From positions 62,001-126,000 of the forward strand of contig NZ_JAFCJS010000013.1 of the NCBI RefSeq assembly GCF_018130825.1: a DNA stretch of 64,000 bases, in the 5' to 3' direction. The stretch's first letter is position 1. Each line of letters begins with the position of its first letter. The position numbers and the translations under genes are program-made. This document shows positions 32,921-44,240 of this stretch, piece by piece. This DNA comes from Bradyrhizobium liaoningense. GTDB taxonomy: Bacteria > Pseudomonadota > Alphaproteobacteria > Rhizobiales > Xanthobacteraceae. A model generated the notes under the pieces. It made no database searches. It was not told the DNA's origin and worked only from the letters and a program-made list of their open reading frames with translations.

Positions 32921-33928
32921 CTAATGCGACCGTGCCAAACAGAACGCCACGACCTGCTCCAGCGCGCTCTTCATCGGCGAGGGCGGGAACAGGGCCAGCG
33001 CGTCGACCGCCATGGCGCCGTAGTGCTGGGCGCGGCTCAGCGTGTCCTCGAGCGCGCGGTGCTTGTTCATGAGCCCGATGGCGTGGTCGAGATCGCTGTC
33101 ACCGATCTCGCCGCGCTCGAGCGCCCGGATCCAGAAGGCGCGCTCGGTGTCGTTGCCGCGGCGGAAGGCGAGCACGACGGGCAGCGTGATCTTGCCCTCG
33201 CGGAAATCGTCGCCGGTGTTCTTGCCGAGCTTTGCGCTCTTGCCGCCATAGTCGAGCACGTCGTCGACGAGCTGGAAGGCGATACCGAGATTCATGCCGA
33301 CCGAGCGGCAGGCGGTCTGCTCGGCCTTCGGGCGGTTGGCGATCACGGGGCCGACCTCGCAGGCTGCCGCGAACAGCTCGGCGGTCTTGCCGCGGATCAC
33401 GGCGAGATATTCGTCCTCGGTGGTCGCGGTGTTCTTGGCGGCGGCGAGCTGCATCACCTCGCCCTCGGCGATGGTGGCGGCGGCCGCGGAGAGGATGTCG
33501 AGCGCGCGTAGCGAGCCGACCTCGACCATCATGCGGAAGGCCTGGCCGAGCAGGAAGTCGCCGACCAGCACGCTGGCCTCGTTGCCCCAGAGCATGCGTG
33601 CCGAGAGCTTGCCGCGGCGCATCTCGCTCTCGTCGACGACGTCGTCGTGCAGGAGCGTGGCGGTGTGCATGAACTCGACGGACGCGGCGAGCTTGATATG
33701 GCCGTCGCCGGTGTAGCCGGCGAGGTTGGCCATGGCGAGCGTCAGCATCGGCCGCAGGCGTTTTCCCCCGGAGGAGATCAGATGGTTGGCCACCTCCGGG
33801 ATCATGGTCACGTCCGACCCGGTCCGCGACAGGATCGTGGCGTTGACGCGCTCCATATCAGGGGCGACAAGGGCAACCAGCTCTTCGATCGACGCGCCGG
33901 GAGTTTCGAAAGGTACGATGACGGCCAC
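32921..33928 (-). CDS. ispB: octaprenyl (polyprenyl) diphosphate synthase
   Basis: The 335-residue enzyme is a trans-prenyltransferase. The first aspartate-rich motif is in LLHDDVVDESEMRRG and the second in LVDDVLDYGGKS, with GGKRLRP near the N-terminus. It makes the polyprenyl tail of ubiquinone from FPP/GPP and IPP. GTG 33928 was chosen because GGAG lies just before it and homologues start with AVIVPFETPG; the longer frame upstream overlaps the divergent DUF2007 gene. The exact chain length (8 to 10 isoprene units) cannot be read from the sequence. Confidence 0.9.
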   Translation of the reverse strand: MAVIVPFETPGASIEELVALVAPDMERVNATILSRTGSDVTMIPEVANHLISSGGKRLRPMLTLAMANLAGYTGDGHIKLAASVEFMHTATLLHDDVVDESEMRRGKLSARMLWGNEASVLVGDFLLGQAFRMMVEVGSLRALDILSAAAATIAEGEVMQLAAAKNTATTEDEYLAVIRGKTAELFAAACEVGPVIANRPKAEQTACRSVGMNLGIAFQLVDDVLDYGGKSAKLGKNTGDDFREGKITLPVVLAFRRGNDTERAFWIRALERGEIGDSDLDHAIGLMNKHRALEDTLSRAQHYGAMAVDALALFPPSPMKSALEQVVAFCLARSH

Positions 33929-34061
33929 GCCGGTCTCCAATATTTGCCCCGGAGGGGCTATTCTGATGGAAATACAATAGAAACTGGCGGCGGATGCGGC
34001 AAGGCCCGCGGAACCATTGACATTTGCCGCTTTCGCCCCTTTCAGGCAGGAGACCTGCGTT

Positions 34062-34289
34062 TTGCGTGAACTGGTTCGGACCAACGATATGGTGCTGGTG
34101 TCGGCGATCGGCGCGCTGCTCGACGGCGCCAATATCCACCATTTGGTGCTGGACCAGAACATGAGCATCATCGAGGGCTCGCTCGGCATCCTGCCGCGGC
34201 GGATCCTGGTCCATGAGGACGACGCCCTCGAGGCCCGGCAGCTCCTGACCGACGCCGGTCTCAGCCACGAACTGCGCGGCGATGATTGA
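34062..34289 (+). CDS. DUF2007 small protein
   Basis: The 75-residue protein matches DUF2007: RELVRTNDMVLVSAIGALLD, then the HHLVLDQNMSIIEGSLGILP core and ILVHEDDALEARQLL. Members are small putative signalling proteins related to ACT-like/GlnB folds, with no proven function. TTG 34062 is taken as start because AGGAG lies at 34048-34052, 9 nt upstream; ATG 34089 is an alternative. The stop overlaps the methyltransferase start by 8 nt, so the pair is translationally coupled. It is divergent from ispB. Confidence 0.78.
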   Translation: MRELVRTNDMVLVSAIGALLDGANIHHLVLDQNMSIIEGSLGILPRRILVHEDDALEARQLLTDAGLSHELRGDD

Positions 34290-35049
34290 GGCCGCAGCCG
34301 ATATTACCGAGGACGCCTTTCTCGGCGGCCAGTTGCTCCTGAAGCAGAAGCGGTCCGGCCATCGCGCCGGACATGACGCCATCCTGCTGGCCGCGGCGAC
34401 GGTGGCCCAGGCCGGTGACCGCGTGGTCGACCTTGGCGCCGGCATCGGCACGGCGGGGCTGGCGCTTGCCCGGCGCGTCGCGGGGATCAGGCTCAGCCTG
34501 GTCGAGATCGATCCGGAACTGGCGGGGCTCGCGCGCGCCAATGCCGCGGCGAATGCGATTGCCGCCGAGGCGATCGTGCTCGACGTCACGGCCGACGCGC
34601 AGGCGTTCGCGGCACATGGGCTTGTGCCCGACAGCGTCGAAGTGGTGTTGACGAATCCCCCCTTCAACGATCCCGCGCGGCATCGTGGCTCGCCGGATCA
34701 GGCGCGTCACACCGCACATGTCGCGACCGAGGAGACGCTGCATGCGTGGGTGCATGCAGCGCGGCGTATTCTCAGATCGAACGGCGTGCTGACTCTGATC
34801 TGGCGTGCGGACGGAATCGCCGACGTTATGGCAGCGCTGTCACGCGGCTTCGGCAGCCTTGTGGTCCTGCCGGTTCATGGCGAAGCGGGAAAGCCCGCGA
34901 TCCGCGTGCTGGTGCGCGCAGTAAAAGGCGGTCGCGCTCCGACGCGATTGCTGCCGGGCCTGATGCTTAACGAAGAGTCAAACGTGCCTAAAAAACAGGT
35001 GAGGGATATTCTGGAGGGGAGGGCGGCGTTGCCGCTGGCGGAGCCGTGA
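34282..35049 (+). CDS. TrmN6-like tRNA1(Val) adenine-N6 methyltransferase
   Basis: The 255-residue protein is a class I SAM methyltransferase with DLGAGIGTAGLALA as motif I and TNPPFND as the N6-adenine catalytic motif. This layout is that of TrmN6 (YfiC), which methylates A37 of tRNA1(Val). FLGGQLLLKQKRSGHRAGHD at the N-terminus is also typical. It overlaps the DUF2007 gene by 8 nt. A different nucleic-acid substrate is possible, as substrate choice is not visible. Confidence 0.85.
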   Translation: MIEAAADITEDAFLGGQLLLKQKRSGHRAGHDAILLAAATVAQAGDRVVDLGAGIGTAGLALARRVAGIRLSLVEIDPELAGLARANAAANAIAAEAIVLDVTADAQAFAAHGLVPDSVEVVLTNPPFNDPARHRGSPDQARHTAHVATEETLHAWVHAARRILRSNGVLTLIWRADGIADVMAALSRGFGSLVVLPVHGEAGKPAIRVLVRAVKGGRAPTRLLPGLMLNEESNVPKKQVRDILEGRAALPLAEP

Positions 35050-35053
35050 CGGC

Positions 35054-35152
35054 TTACTGCGGAAGCGATTCCGTCTGCTGTTCGGACGAAGACGTGAAGC
35101 GAATCGCCGTGAAAAGCGCACCGATCAGCAGCAGCAGCAGATAGATCTTCAT
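35054..35152 (-). CDS. 33-residue single-helix membrane microprotein
   Basis: This short gene reads M-K-I-Y, then six leucines, I-G-A-L-F-T-A-I, and a polar tail ending T-E-S-L-P-Q before TAA. It predicts one membrane helix (about residues 4-17) and a short Ser/Gln/Glu-rich tail. GGAGGA lies 6 nt before the ATG at 35152, a near-ideal ribosome-binding site, which is the main reason for calling it. It lies antisense to no other gene, between the methyltransferase and S49 peptidase genes. No family is known to me. It could regulate a membrane protein, as many such microproteins do; this is speculation. Confidence 0.6.
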   Translation of the reverse strand: MKIYLLLLLIGALFTAIRFTSSSEQQTESLPQ

Positions 35153-35264
35153 GGCGTTTCCTCCGCTGCCTATTGCAGCTTCCCAACCGGGATTCTGCAA
35201 AACACGTTCCAGGCACTTTCAATGACACTCGCGTGATAAGAAATGGTTAATCAGAGGTAAGGGC

Positions 35265-36173
35265 ATGGCCGAACAATTGAGTGATCGTGGGAGTTCCGGC
35301 CTGGCCGACAAGCTCATGCAATATCTGCCGGCGCGCTTTCGTCCCGGCACGGCCGTCGTGCCGGTGGTGCGGCTGTCGGGTGTGATCGGCGCGGTGACGC
35401 CGCTGCGTCCGGGCATGACGCTCGCGGGCGTCGCGCGGATACTGGAGCGGGCGTTTTCGTATCGGAACGCCAAGGCGGTGGCGCTGGTGATCAACTCGCC
35501 CGGCGGCTCGCCGGTGCAGTCGCGGCAGATATTCTTGCGCATCAAGCAGCTCGCGGCGGAGAAGAAGCTGCCGGTGCTGGTGTTCGTCGAGGACGTCGCG
35601 GCCTCGGGCGGCTACATGATCGCCTGCGCGGGCGACGAGATCTTCTGCGATCCGTCCTCGATCCTCGGCTCGATCGGCGTGGTCGGCGGCAGCTTCGGTT
35701 TCCAGGACGCGATCAAGCGGCTCGGCGTCGAACGGCGCCTCTATACCGCCGGCGCGCACAAGGCGATGCTCGATCCGTTCCTCCCCGAAAACCCCGACGA
35801 CGTCGCCAAGCTCAAGGCGATCCAGCGCGAGATCCACCAGATCTTCATTTCGCTGGTGAAGGAGAGCCGCGGCGCGCGGCTGAAGGGGACGGACGATACC
35901 CTGTTCACGGGCGAGTACTGGGCCGGCGACAGCTCGATCGCGCTCGGGCTCGCCGACGGCATCGGCGATCTCCGCTCAACTCTTCGTGCCCGCTATGGCG
36001 AGAAGGTTCTCACCCCCGTGATCGCACAGCCGACCGGGCTTTTGTCGGGCCTTCTGGGGCGGAAATCGCCCGGCGCGGGCCAGCTTTCGGCCCTGGAATC
36101 AATGGCCGGGTTGCCGGACGAGCTGATCTCGGCGGTCGAGACGCGGGCGATTTGGGCGAAATTCGGGTTTTAG
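35265..36173 (+). CDS. S49-family serine peptidase (SohB/SppA-like)
   Basis: The 302-residue protein is a single S49 (signal peptide peptidase-type) domain. NSPGG (about 77-81) forms the oxyanion region, S114 in VAASGGYM is the nucleophile and K166 in TAGAHKAMLDPF is the probable general base, giving a Ser/Lys dyad. Classical SohB and SppA have an N-terminal membrane helix, but none is visible here, so it may be cytosolic or peripheral. It likely degrades signal peptides or misfolded membrane proteins. It sits in the conserved block before glyQS. Confidence 0.87.
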   Translation: MAEQLSDRGSSGLADKLMQYLPARFRPGTAVVPVVRLSGVIGAVTPLRPGMTLAGVARILERAFSYRNAKAVALVINSPGGSPVQSRQIFLRIKQLAAEKKLPVLVFVEDVAASGGYMIACAGDEIFCDPSSILGSIGVVGGSFGFQDAIKRLGVERRLYTAGAHKAMLDPFLPENPDDVAKLKAIQREIHQIFISLVKESRGARLKGTDDTLFTGEYWAGDSSIALGLADGIGDLRSTLRARYGEKVLTPVIAQPTGLLSGLLGRKSPGAGQLSALESMAGLPDELISAVETRAIWAKFGF

Positions 36174-36279
36174 CGGTCGGTAGTCCCCGCGCCATTTGGC
36201 CCGGGGTCTGCCGATTGCGGCGCGGCCCCGACTGCGCGACAATGCATGTGGGGGCTGAGCACTAGACAAGGATCGACAG

Positions 36280-36471
36280 ATGCCGCCGTTCGTCGCTTTC
36301 GCGGGCGTCCTGGGCGGGCTTGCCGTGGTCCGCTGGGCCTACAAGACCGCACTCCGGATCAACCAGGAACTGGAGGAGATGCGCCTGTCGCGCGTCGCCG
36401 AGGCCGCGCACATGGGGGAAATCCCGACACTGAAGCGCGACCCCGTGACCGGAGCTTATCGGCCGGGTTAG
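36280..36471 (+). CDS. small membrane-anchored conserved protein
   Basis: The 63-residue protein has an N-terminal hydrophobic segment (FVAFAGVLGGLAVVRWAY, about 4-21), a charged helical part with NQELEEMRLSRVAEAAHMGE and a short tail KRDPVTGAYRPG. I believe it is a small hypothetical protein common in Rhizobiales, but no function is known. AAGGA precedes ATG 36280 at a good distance. It lies between the S49 peptidase gene and glyQ. Confidence 0.7.
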   Translation: MPPFVAFAGVLGGLAVVRWAYKTALRINQELEEMRLSRVAEAAHMGEIPTLKRDPVTGAYRPG

Positions 36472-36487
36472 CCGCGCCATAAACCGC

Positions 36488-36585
36488 TGCCGTAGGGTGG
36501 GCAAAGGCGCTCTTGCGCCGCGCCCACCACCTTCCCCGGCGAAGACATAGACGTGGGCACGCTTCGCTTTGCCCACCCTGCGGCA
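36488..36585. repeat. palindromic repeat, CGTAGGGTGGGCAAAG family copy 7
   Basis: TGCCGTAGGGTGGGCAAAG and its reverse complement with one mismatch (CCCTGCGGCA on the right) form the arms. It lies 117 bp before glyQ between genes of the same direction. Confidence 0.9.
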
Positions 36586-36701
36586 CCGCCCGGGATGAGG
36601 GGCTGATCGGCCCGAATCCACCCCCTTTGCCTTGATTCCCATCCCCGCCGTCGATACGGTCCCGCGCGATTCAAAACCCCCCGCGAGAGCCTGATCTGAC
36701 G

Positions 36702-37637
36702 ATGGACGCCTCATTGCCCGCCCATATGCGCCCGGAACGCTCGTTCCAGGGCTTCATCCTCGCGCTCCAGCGGTTCTGGGCCGAGCAGGGCTGCGTGATC
36801 CTGCAGCCCTACGACATGGAGATGGGCGCGGGGACCTTCCATCCGGCGACCACGCTGCGCGCGCTCGGGCCAAAGCCCTGGAACGCGGCCTATGTGCAGC
36901 CCTCGCGCCGGCCCAAGGACGGCCGCTACGGCGAGAACCCGAACCGGATGCAGCACTACTACCAGTTCCAGGTGATCATGAAGCCGTCGCCGCCGAACCT
37001 TCAGGAGCTGTACCTGAAGTCGCTCGCCGCGATCGGCATCGATTCCGCCGTGCACGACATCCGCTTCGTCGAGGACGATTGGGAGAGCCCGACGCTCGGC
37101 GCCTGGGGGCTCGGCTGGGAGTGCTGGTGCGACGGCATGGAAGTCAGCCAGTTCACCTATTTCCAGCAGGTCGCCGGCTTCGAATGCGCGCCTGTCGCGG
37201 GCGAACTCACCTACGGGCTCGAGCGCCTCGCGATGTATGTGCAGGGCGTCGACCGCGTCTATGACCTCAACTTCAACGGCCGCGAGGGCGACGCCAAGGT
37301 CACCTATGGCGACGTCTTCCTGCAGGCCGAGCGCGAATATTCGAAGCACAATTTCGAAGTCGCCGACACCGCGATGCTGTTCGAGCAGTTCAAGATGGCG
37401 GAAACGGCGTGTAGGAAATATCTCGACGCCGGCTGGAAGGACGGCAAGCGCGAGGCGCACCTGATGGCGCTGCCGGCCTATGACCAGTGCATCAAGGCGA
37501 GCCATGTCTTCAACCTGCTCGATGCCCGCGGCGTGATCTCCGTGACCGAGCGGCAGAGTTATATTTTGCGCGTGCGTGAACTGGCCAAAGCCTGCGGCGA
37601 TGCCTGGTTGCACACCGAAGCCGGTGGAGCGGCCTGA
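36702..37637 (+). CDS. glyQ: glycyl-tRNA synthetase alpha subunit
   Basis: The 311-residue protein is the class II catalytic subunit of tetrameric glycyl-tRNA synthetase. It shows FWAEQGCVILQPYDMEMGAG, the motif 2 region YVQPSRRPKDGRYGENPNRM and YGLERLAMYVQ near motif 3. It activates glycine and, with GlyS, charges tRNA(Gly). The stop TGA shares one base with the ATG of glyS, so the subunits are translationally coupled, which suits a fixed subunit ratio. Confidence 0.97.
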   Translation: MDASLPAHMRPERSFQGFILALQRFWAEQGCVILQPYDMEMGAGTFHPATTLRALGPKPWNAAYVQPSRRPKDGRYGENPNRMQHYYQFQVIMKPSPPNLQELYLKSLAAIGIDSAVHDIRFVEDDWESPTLGAWGLGWECWCDGMEVSQFTYFQQVAGFECAPVAGELTYGLERLAMYVQGVDRVYDLNFNGREGDAKVTYGDVFLQAEREYSKHNFEVADTAMLFEQFKMAETACRKYLDAGWKDGKREAHLMALPAYDQCIKASHVFNLLDARGVISVTERQSYILRVRELAKACGDAWLHTEAGGAA

Positions 37638-39736
37638 TGCCCGATCTTTTGCTTGAACTGTTCTCGGAAGAAATCCCCGCGCGCATGCAGGCCAAGGCGG
37701 CCGACGATTTGCGCCGCATGGTCACCGACAAGCTCGTTACCGAAGGTCTCGTCTATGAAGGCGCGAAAGCCTTTGCGACGCCGCGCCGCCTTGCGCTCAC
37801 CGTGCACGGCATTCCTGCGCGCCAGCCTGATCTCAAGACCGAACGCCGCGGGCCGAAAGTCGGCGCACCCGATGCGGCCGTGCAGGGTTTTTTGAAAGCG
37901 ACAGGTCTGAAATCGCTGGATGAGGCCAAGATCCAGCGCGACCCCAAGGGTGATTTCTACATCGGATTGATCGAGAAGCCCGGCCGCGACGCGATCGACG
38001 TGCTGGCGGAAATCCTGCCCGTCATCATCCGTACCTTCCCCTGGCCGAAATCGATGCGCTGGGGCGCGCGCTCGGGCAAGCCCGGGTCGCTGAGCTGGGT
38101 GCGTCCACTGCACGCGATCACCGCGACCTTCGGGCCCGAGACGGAAGAGCCTGATATCGTGAAGTTCGAGGTCGACGGCATCGAGACCGGCCAGACCACT
38201 TACGGCCATCGCTTCATGGCACCTAGCGCGATCAGCGTGCGTCGCTTCGAGGACTACGAGGCGAAGCTGAAGGCGGCAAAAGTCATCCTCGATCCGCAGG
38301 CGCGCAAGGACATCATCTTTGCCGACGCCAAGGAATTGACGTTTGCGCAAGGCTTTGAGCTGGTCGAGGATCAGGTGCTGCTCGACGAGGTCTCCGGCCT
38401 CGTCGAATGGCCCGTCGTCATGATGGGATCGTTCGAGGAAGAGTATCTTGCGATCCCGGACGAGGTGATCCGCGCGACCATCCGCAACAACCAGAAGTGC
38501 TTCGTCGTCAAGGATCCCAAGACCGGCAAGCTGACCAACAAGTTCGTCCTCACCGCCAATATCGAGGCGACCGACGGCGGCAAGGTCATCGTATCGGGCA
38601 ACGAGCGCGTGATCCGTCCGCGCCTGTCGGATGCGAAGTTCTTCTATGAGACCGATCTGAAGACCAAGCTCGAGGATCGGCTGCCGAAGTTCGAGCAGAT
38701 CGTGTTCCACGAGAAGCTCGGTACCCAGGCCGCGCGCATCACGCGCATCGAGCGGCTCGCCGCAGAGATCGCGCCGCTGGTCGGCGCCGATGTCGCGAAG
38801 GCAACGCGCGCCGCGCATCTGGCGAAGGCGGATTTGCTGACCGAAGTCGTCGGCGAATTCCCCGAGGTGCAGGGCCTGATGGGCAAGTACTACGCACTGG
38901 CCCAGGGCGAGGACGCGTCCGTCGCCGCCGCCTGCGAGGAGCACTACAAGCCGCAAGGCCCCGCCGATTACGTGCCGACCGATCCGGTCAGCGTTGCGGT
39001 GGCGCTTGCGGACAAGATCGATACGCTTGTCGGCTTCTGGGCGATCGACGAAAAGCCGACGGGCTCGAAGGACCCGTATGCGCTGCGCCGTGCCGCGCTG
39101 GGTGTGATCAGGTTGATCGCCGAAAACGCATTGCGACTGTCGCTGATGAAGGTGGCGGCGTCAGCGCTCGCCGGCTTGTCGGTGAAGCCTGCCGATGCGC
39201 AGAAGCTTCCGAGCGATCTGCTCGCCTTCTTCGCCGACCGCCTGAAAGTCCAGCTTCGCGAGCAGGGCGCGCGTCACGATCTCGTCGACGCCGTGTTCGC
39301 GCTCGGTGGCCAGGACGACCTCTTGATGATCGTCCGCCGCGTCGAGGCGCTCGGAAAATTCCTCGACAGCGACGATGGCAAGAACCTGCTCGCCGGCACC
39401 AAGCGCGCGAGCAATATCCTCTCGATCGAGGAGAAGAAGGACAAGCGCACGTTCGACGGCGCGCCCGATGCCGCGCTCTACAGCCTCGCTGAGGAGAAGG
39501 CGCTGGCGAAGGCGATCGGCGAGGTGAAGGCGGAAGCCAGCGCCGCCGTCGCCAAGGAGGACTTTGCCGCCGCCATGAGCGCGATGGCAAAGCTGCGTCC
39601 GCCGGTCGATGCTTTCTTCGACAAGGTCCGCGTCAACGACGACGATGCGAAGGTGCGCGAGAACCGTCTGAAGCTGCTGAACGAGATCCGCAGCGCCACG
39701 CGTGCGGTGGCGGATTTCTCGAAGATCCAGGATTGA
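37637..39736 (+). CDS. glyS: glycyl-tRNA synthetase beta subunit
   Basis: The 699-residue subunit starts with PDLLLELFSEEIPARMQ, the conserved beginning of GlyS. It includes the HD-like region and the C-terminal anticodon-binding domain, and recognises the tRNA. It follows glyQ with a one-base TGATG overlap. Length is normal. Downstream are a repeat and a minus-strand terminator. Confidence 0.97.
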   Translation: MPDLLLELFSEEIPARMQAKAADDLRRMVTDKLVTEGLVYEGAKAFATPRRLALTVHGIPARQPDLKTERRGPKVGAPDAAVQGFLKATGLKSLDEAKIQRDPKGDFYIGLIEKPGRDAIDVLAEILPVIIRTFPWPKSMRWGARSGKPGSLSWVRPLHAITATFGPETEEPDIVKFEVDGIETGQTTYGHRFMAPSAISVRRFEDYEAKLKAAKVILDPQARKDIIFADAKELTFAQGFELVEDQVLLDEVSGLVEWPVVMMGSFEEEYLAIPDEVIRATIRNNQKCFVVKDPKTGKLTNKFVLTANIEATDGGKVIVSGNERVIRPRLSDAKFFYETDLKTKLEDRLPKFEQIVFHEKLGTQAARITRIERLAAEIAPLVGADVAKATRAAHLAKADLLTEVVGEFPEVQGLMGKYYALAQGEDASVAAACEEHYKPQGPADYVPTDPVSVAVALADKIDTLVGFWAIDEKPTGSKDPYALRRAALGVIRLIAENALRLSLMKVAASALAGLSVKPADAQKLPSDLLAFFADRLKVQLREQGARHDLVDAVFALGGQDDLLMIVRRVEALGKFLDSDDGKNLLAGTKRASNILSIEEKKDKRTFDGAPDAALYSLAEEKALAKAIGEVKAEASAAVAKEDFAAAMSAMAKLRPPVDAFFDKVRVNDDDAKVRENRLKLLNEIRSATRAVADFSKIQD

Positions 39737-39740
39737 TGTT

Positions 39741-39886
39741 CTCGTGCCCCGGACGCGGCGCAGCGCTGTCCCGGCGATGCGAAGCATCGTCCGGTTTGGC
39801 GGTGCGCTGCAGAGGCGGGGCCCATGCTGGATGCGTGTTCGGAGCTTCTGGGTCCCGGGTCGCGCTTCGCTTGCCCGGGACACGAG
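39741..39886. repeat. palindromic repeat, CTCGTGCCCCGGAC family
   Basis: CTCGTGCCCCGG and CCGGGACACGAG are inverted ends with one mismatch, and GGGCCCATGCTGG with GGGTCCCGGG lies inside. It begins 4 bp after the glyS stop. A fragment of the same family seems to occur near 11181. Confidence 0.75.
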
Positions 39887-39888
39887 AG

Positions 39889-39910
39889 AAAAAAGCCCCG
39901 CCCGGCGGGG
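39889..39910 (-). terminator. rho-independent terminator (minus strand)
   Basis: CCCCGCC and GGCGGGG form a 7-bp stem with a one-base gap. Read on the minus strand, the stem is followed by six T residues. It would end transcription of the DUF1236 gene, about 145 nt after that gene's stop. Confidence 0.65.
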
Positions 39911-40055
39911 GGAGACCGGGCAGGGCCTGATGTCCGATTTAACACTGCACGCGCCAGCCTGATTGAAGTGGCGCGCCGGACATCGAGTCGATCAGCGGCG
40001 TTCTTAAGCGGAGTGGGTACCGGTTCGCGTGACGAAAACGCGTCCGGACAACGAT

Positions 40056-40403
40056 CTAGTCCAGCACCTCGACGATGCGGCGCGAGCGCGGCTCGACCAG
40101 CACGGTCTCGCCGTTCACGACGGTGTAGCGATAGGTGGTGGCGCCGAAACGTTGCGGCACGTCATAATAGGTGACACCGCTTTCGGGTAAGGTGGCGCCG
40201 ACCACCACGCGATCCGGGACACGGAAGGCCGGCACACGTTGTTCGATGACATAGTCGCGGAAGGCCGGGCGTTGTTCGACTGCGATTGTCGGGCCGCTGT
40301 CGACCACGACGGGTGCGCGCCCGACCGTGCTTTGCGCCTGCGCCGCCAGGGGCGAGCCGATCGCGGCAGCGAGCGCTGCAAGGGCGAGAATCCTGTTCCG
40401 CAT
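40056..40403 (-). CDS. exported DUF1236 protein
   Basis: The 115-residue product has a signal peptide ending in AAQAQS (about residues 1-24) followed by a DUF1236-type domain with GVTYYDVPQRFGATTYRYTVVNGETVLVEPRSRRIVEV. Members are small periplasmic proteins of rhizobia, often in two copies, with no known activity. AAGGAG lies just before ATG 40403; the long upstream frame is not needed. It is divergent from the DUF3096 gene. Confidence 0.8.
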   Translation of the reverse strand: MRNRILALAALAAAIGSPLAAQAQSTVGRAPVVVDSGPTIAVEQRPAFRDYVIEQRVPAFRVPDRVVVGATLPESGVTYYDVPQRFGATTYRYTVVNGETVLVEPRSRRIVEVLD

Positions 40404-40628
40404 AGGCAACTCCTTCGACGTGATTTTTCGGAAGCGCCAGTGGCGCGACCGGTGGCCAATGCATGCGTCTTGGCAATGTTCCGGAAAATGCACGCCGCAT
40501 ACGCGGCAATTTCGGGCAGTTTTCGCGAAAGGGGGAACTCGCATCGCGCCTTGCGCGTCTCTACTCGCGGAACCGGGACCGCTATGATCCGCCCGCGATT
40601 CGCCCCCACCTCCACAGAAAGATAATTC

Positions 40629-40784
40629 ATGCACATCACCGTCGCCCACATTTCGCCGATCCTGTCGTTGATTGCGGGCGTGCTCATCCTGATCATGCCG
40701 CGGCTGCTCAACCTGATCGTCGCGATCTTTCTCATCATCAACGGTGCGATCGGGCTCGGGCTCCTGAAGTGGCTCCATCTCTAG
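40629..40784 (+). CDS. DUF3096 small membrane protein
   Basis: The 51-residue product consists of two membrane helices joined by a short turn: ISPILSLIAGVLILIMP, then LLNLIVAIFLIINGAIGLGLL. This matches DUF3096, a family of tiny inner-membrane proteins of unknown role. ATG 40629 has only a weak AGAAAG before it. It lies about 90 nt before ppdK and may share transcription with it. Confidence 0.75.
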   Translation: MHITVAHISPILSLIAGVLILIMPRLLNLIVAIFLIINGAIGLGLLKWLHL

Positions 40785-40880
40785 GGGTTCATTTTCCGGA
40801 ACTGTTCGACTTGCGCGGGCCCTTCCAAAGTGGTGTAAGGCCCGCGATTTCCCTTTCCTCTCGCAGGTTGTGTGCAAGCT

Positions 40881-43808
<2,928 letters not shown>

Positions 43809-43833
43809 GGCGAAGCGCAGGATTGAGTTGAGA

Positions 43834-43865
43834 GAGGCGGGGCTTTGGCTCCGCCTCTTTCATTT
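43834..43865 (+). terminator. rho-independent terminator of ppdK
   Basis: GAGGCGG and CCGCCTC form a stem with a GC-closed TTTG loop, followed by TTTCATTTT. It lies 26 nt after the ppdK stop. Confidence 0.8.
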
Positions 43866-43886
43866 TGCGCGACGCTCCCTCCACGC

Positions 43887-43956
43887 CGTCATTGCGAGCG
43901 ATCCAGAATCTTACCGCGGAGGCAGTCTGGATTGCTTCGCTGCGCTCGCAATGACG
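43887..43956. repeat. palindromic repeat, CGTCATTGCGAGCG family copy 2
   Basis: CGTCATTGCGAGCG is followed directly by ATCCAG, lacking about ten bases found in the copy at 32631. The right arm CTGGATTGCTTCGCTGCG is complete. The left arm has thus been shortened by deletion. It is in the gap after ppdK. Confidence 0.85.
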
Positions 43957-44240
43957 AGTTTGTTGCAACACCGGGAACTTCACACCCGTCCCGTAATGAT
44001 ACGCGCCGGCAAGAGTTCCTTCACCATTCGCGTTGACCCATTGTTTACCGCCTCACGTCAGGCGGCATTTACCAATGCGCAGCATCGCCCCGTGAAAACA
44101 CCTGCAATCGCTTGAGTGTGCCGCGCGCGCAACGCCGATTAACGCCCCGGCAACCTAAATTGGATACTTACGATAAAGATCGAATTGCACGGATGTACTG
44201 AGTTCGATCGGACGAGCGTAAGCGTAGCGTGAGCGTATCG
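43957..44240. other. region upstream of the SleB-like gene
   Basis: No gene or repeat family is recognised here. There is an AT-richer stretch near 44150-44185 (GGATACTTACGATAAAGATCG) that may include the promoter of the cell-wall hydrolase. Confidence 0.35.
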
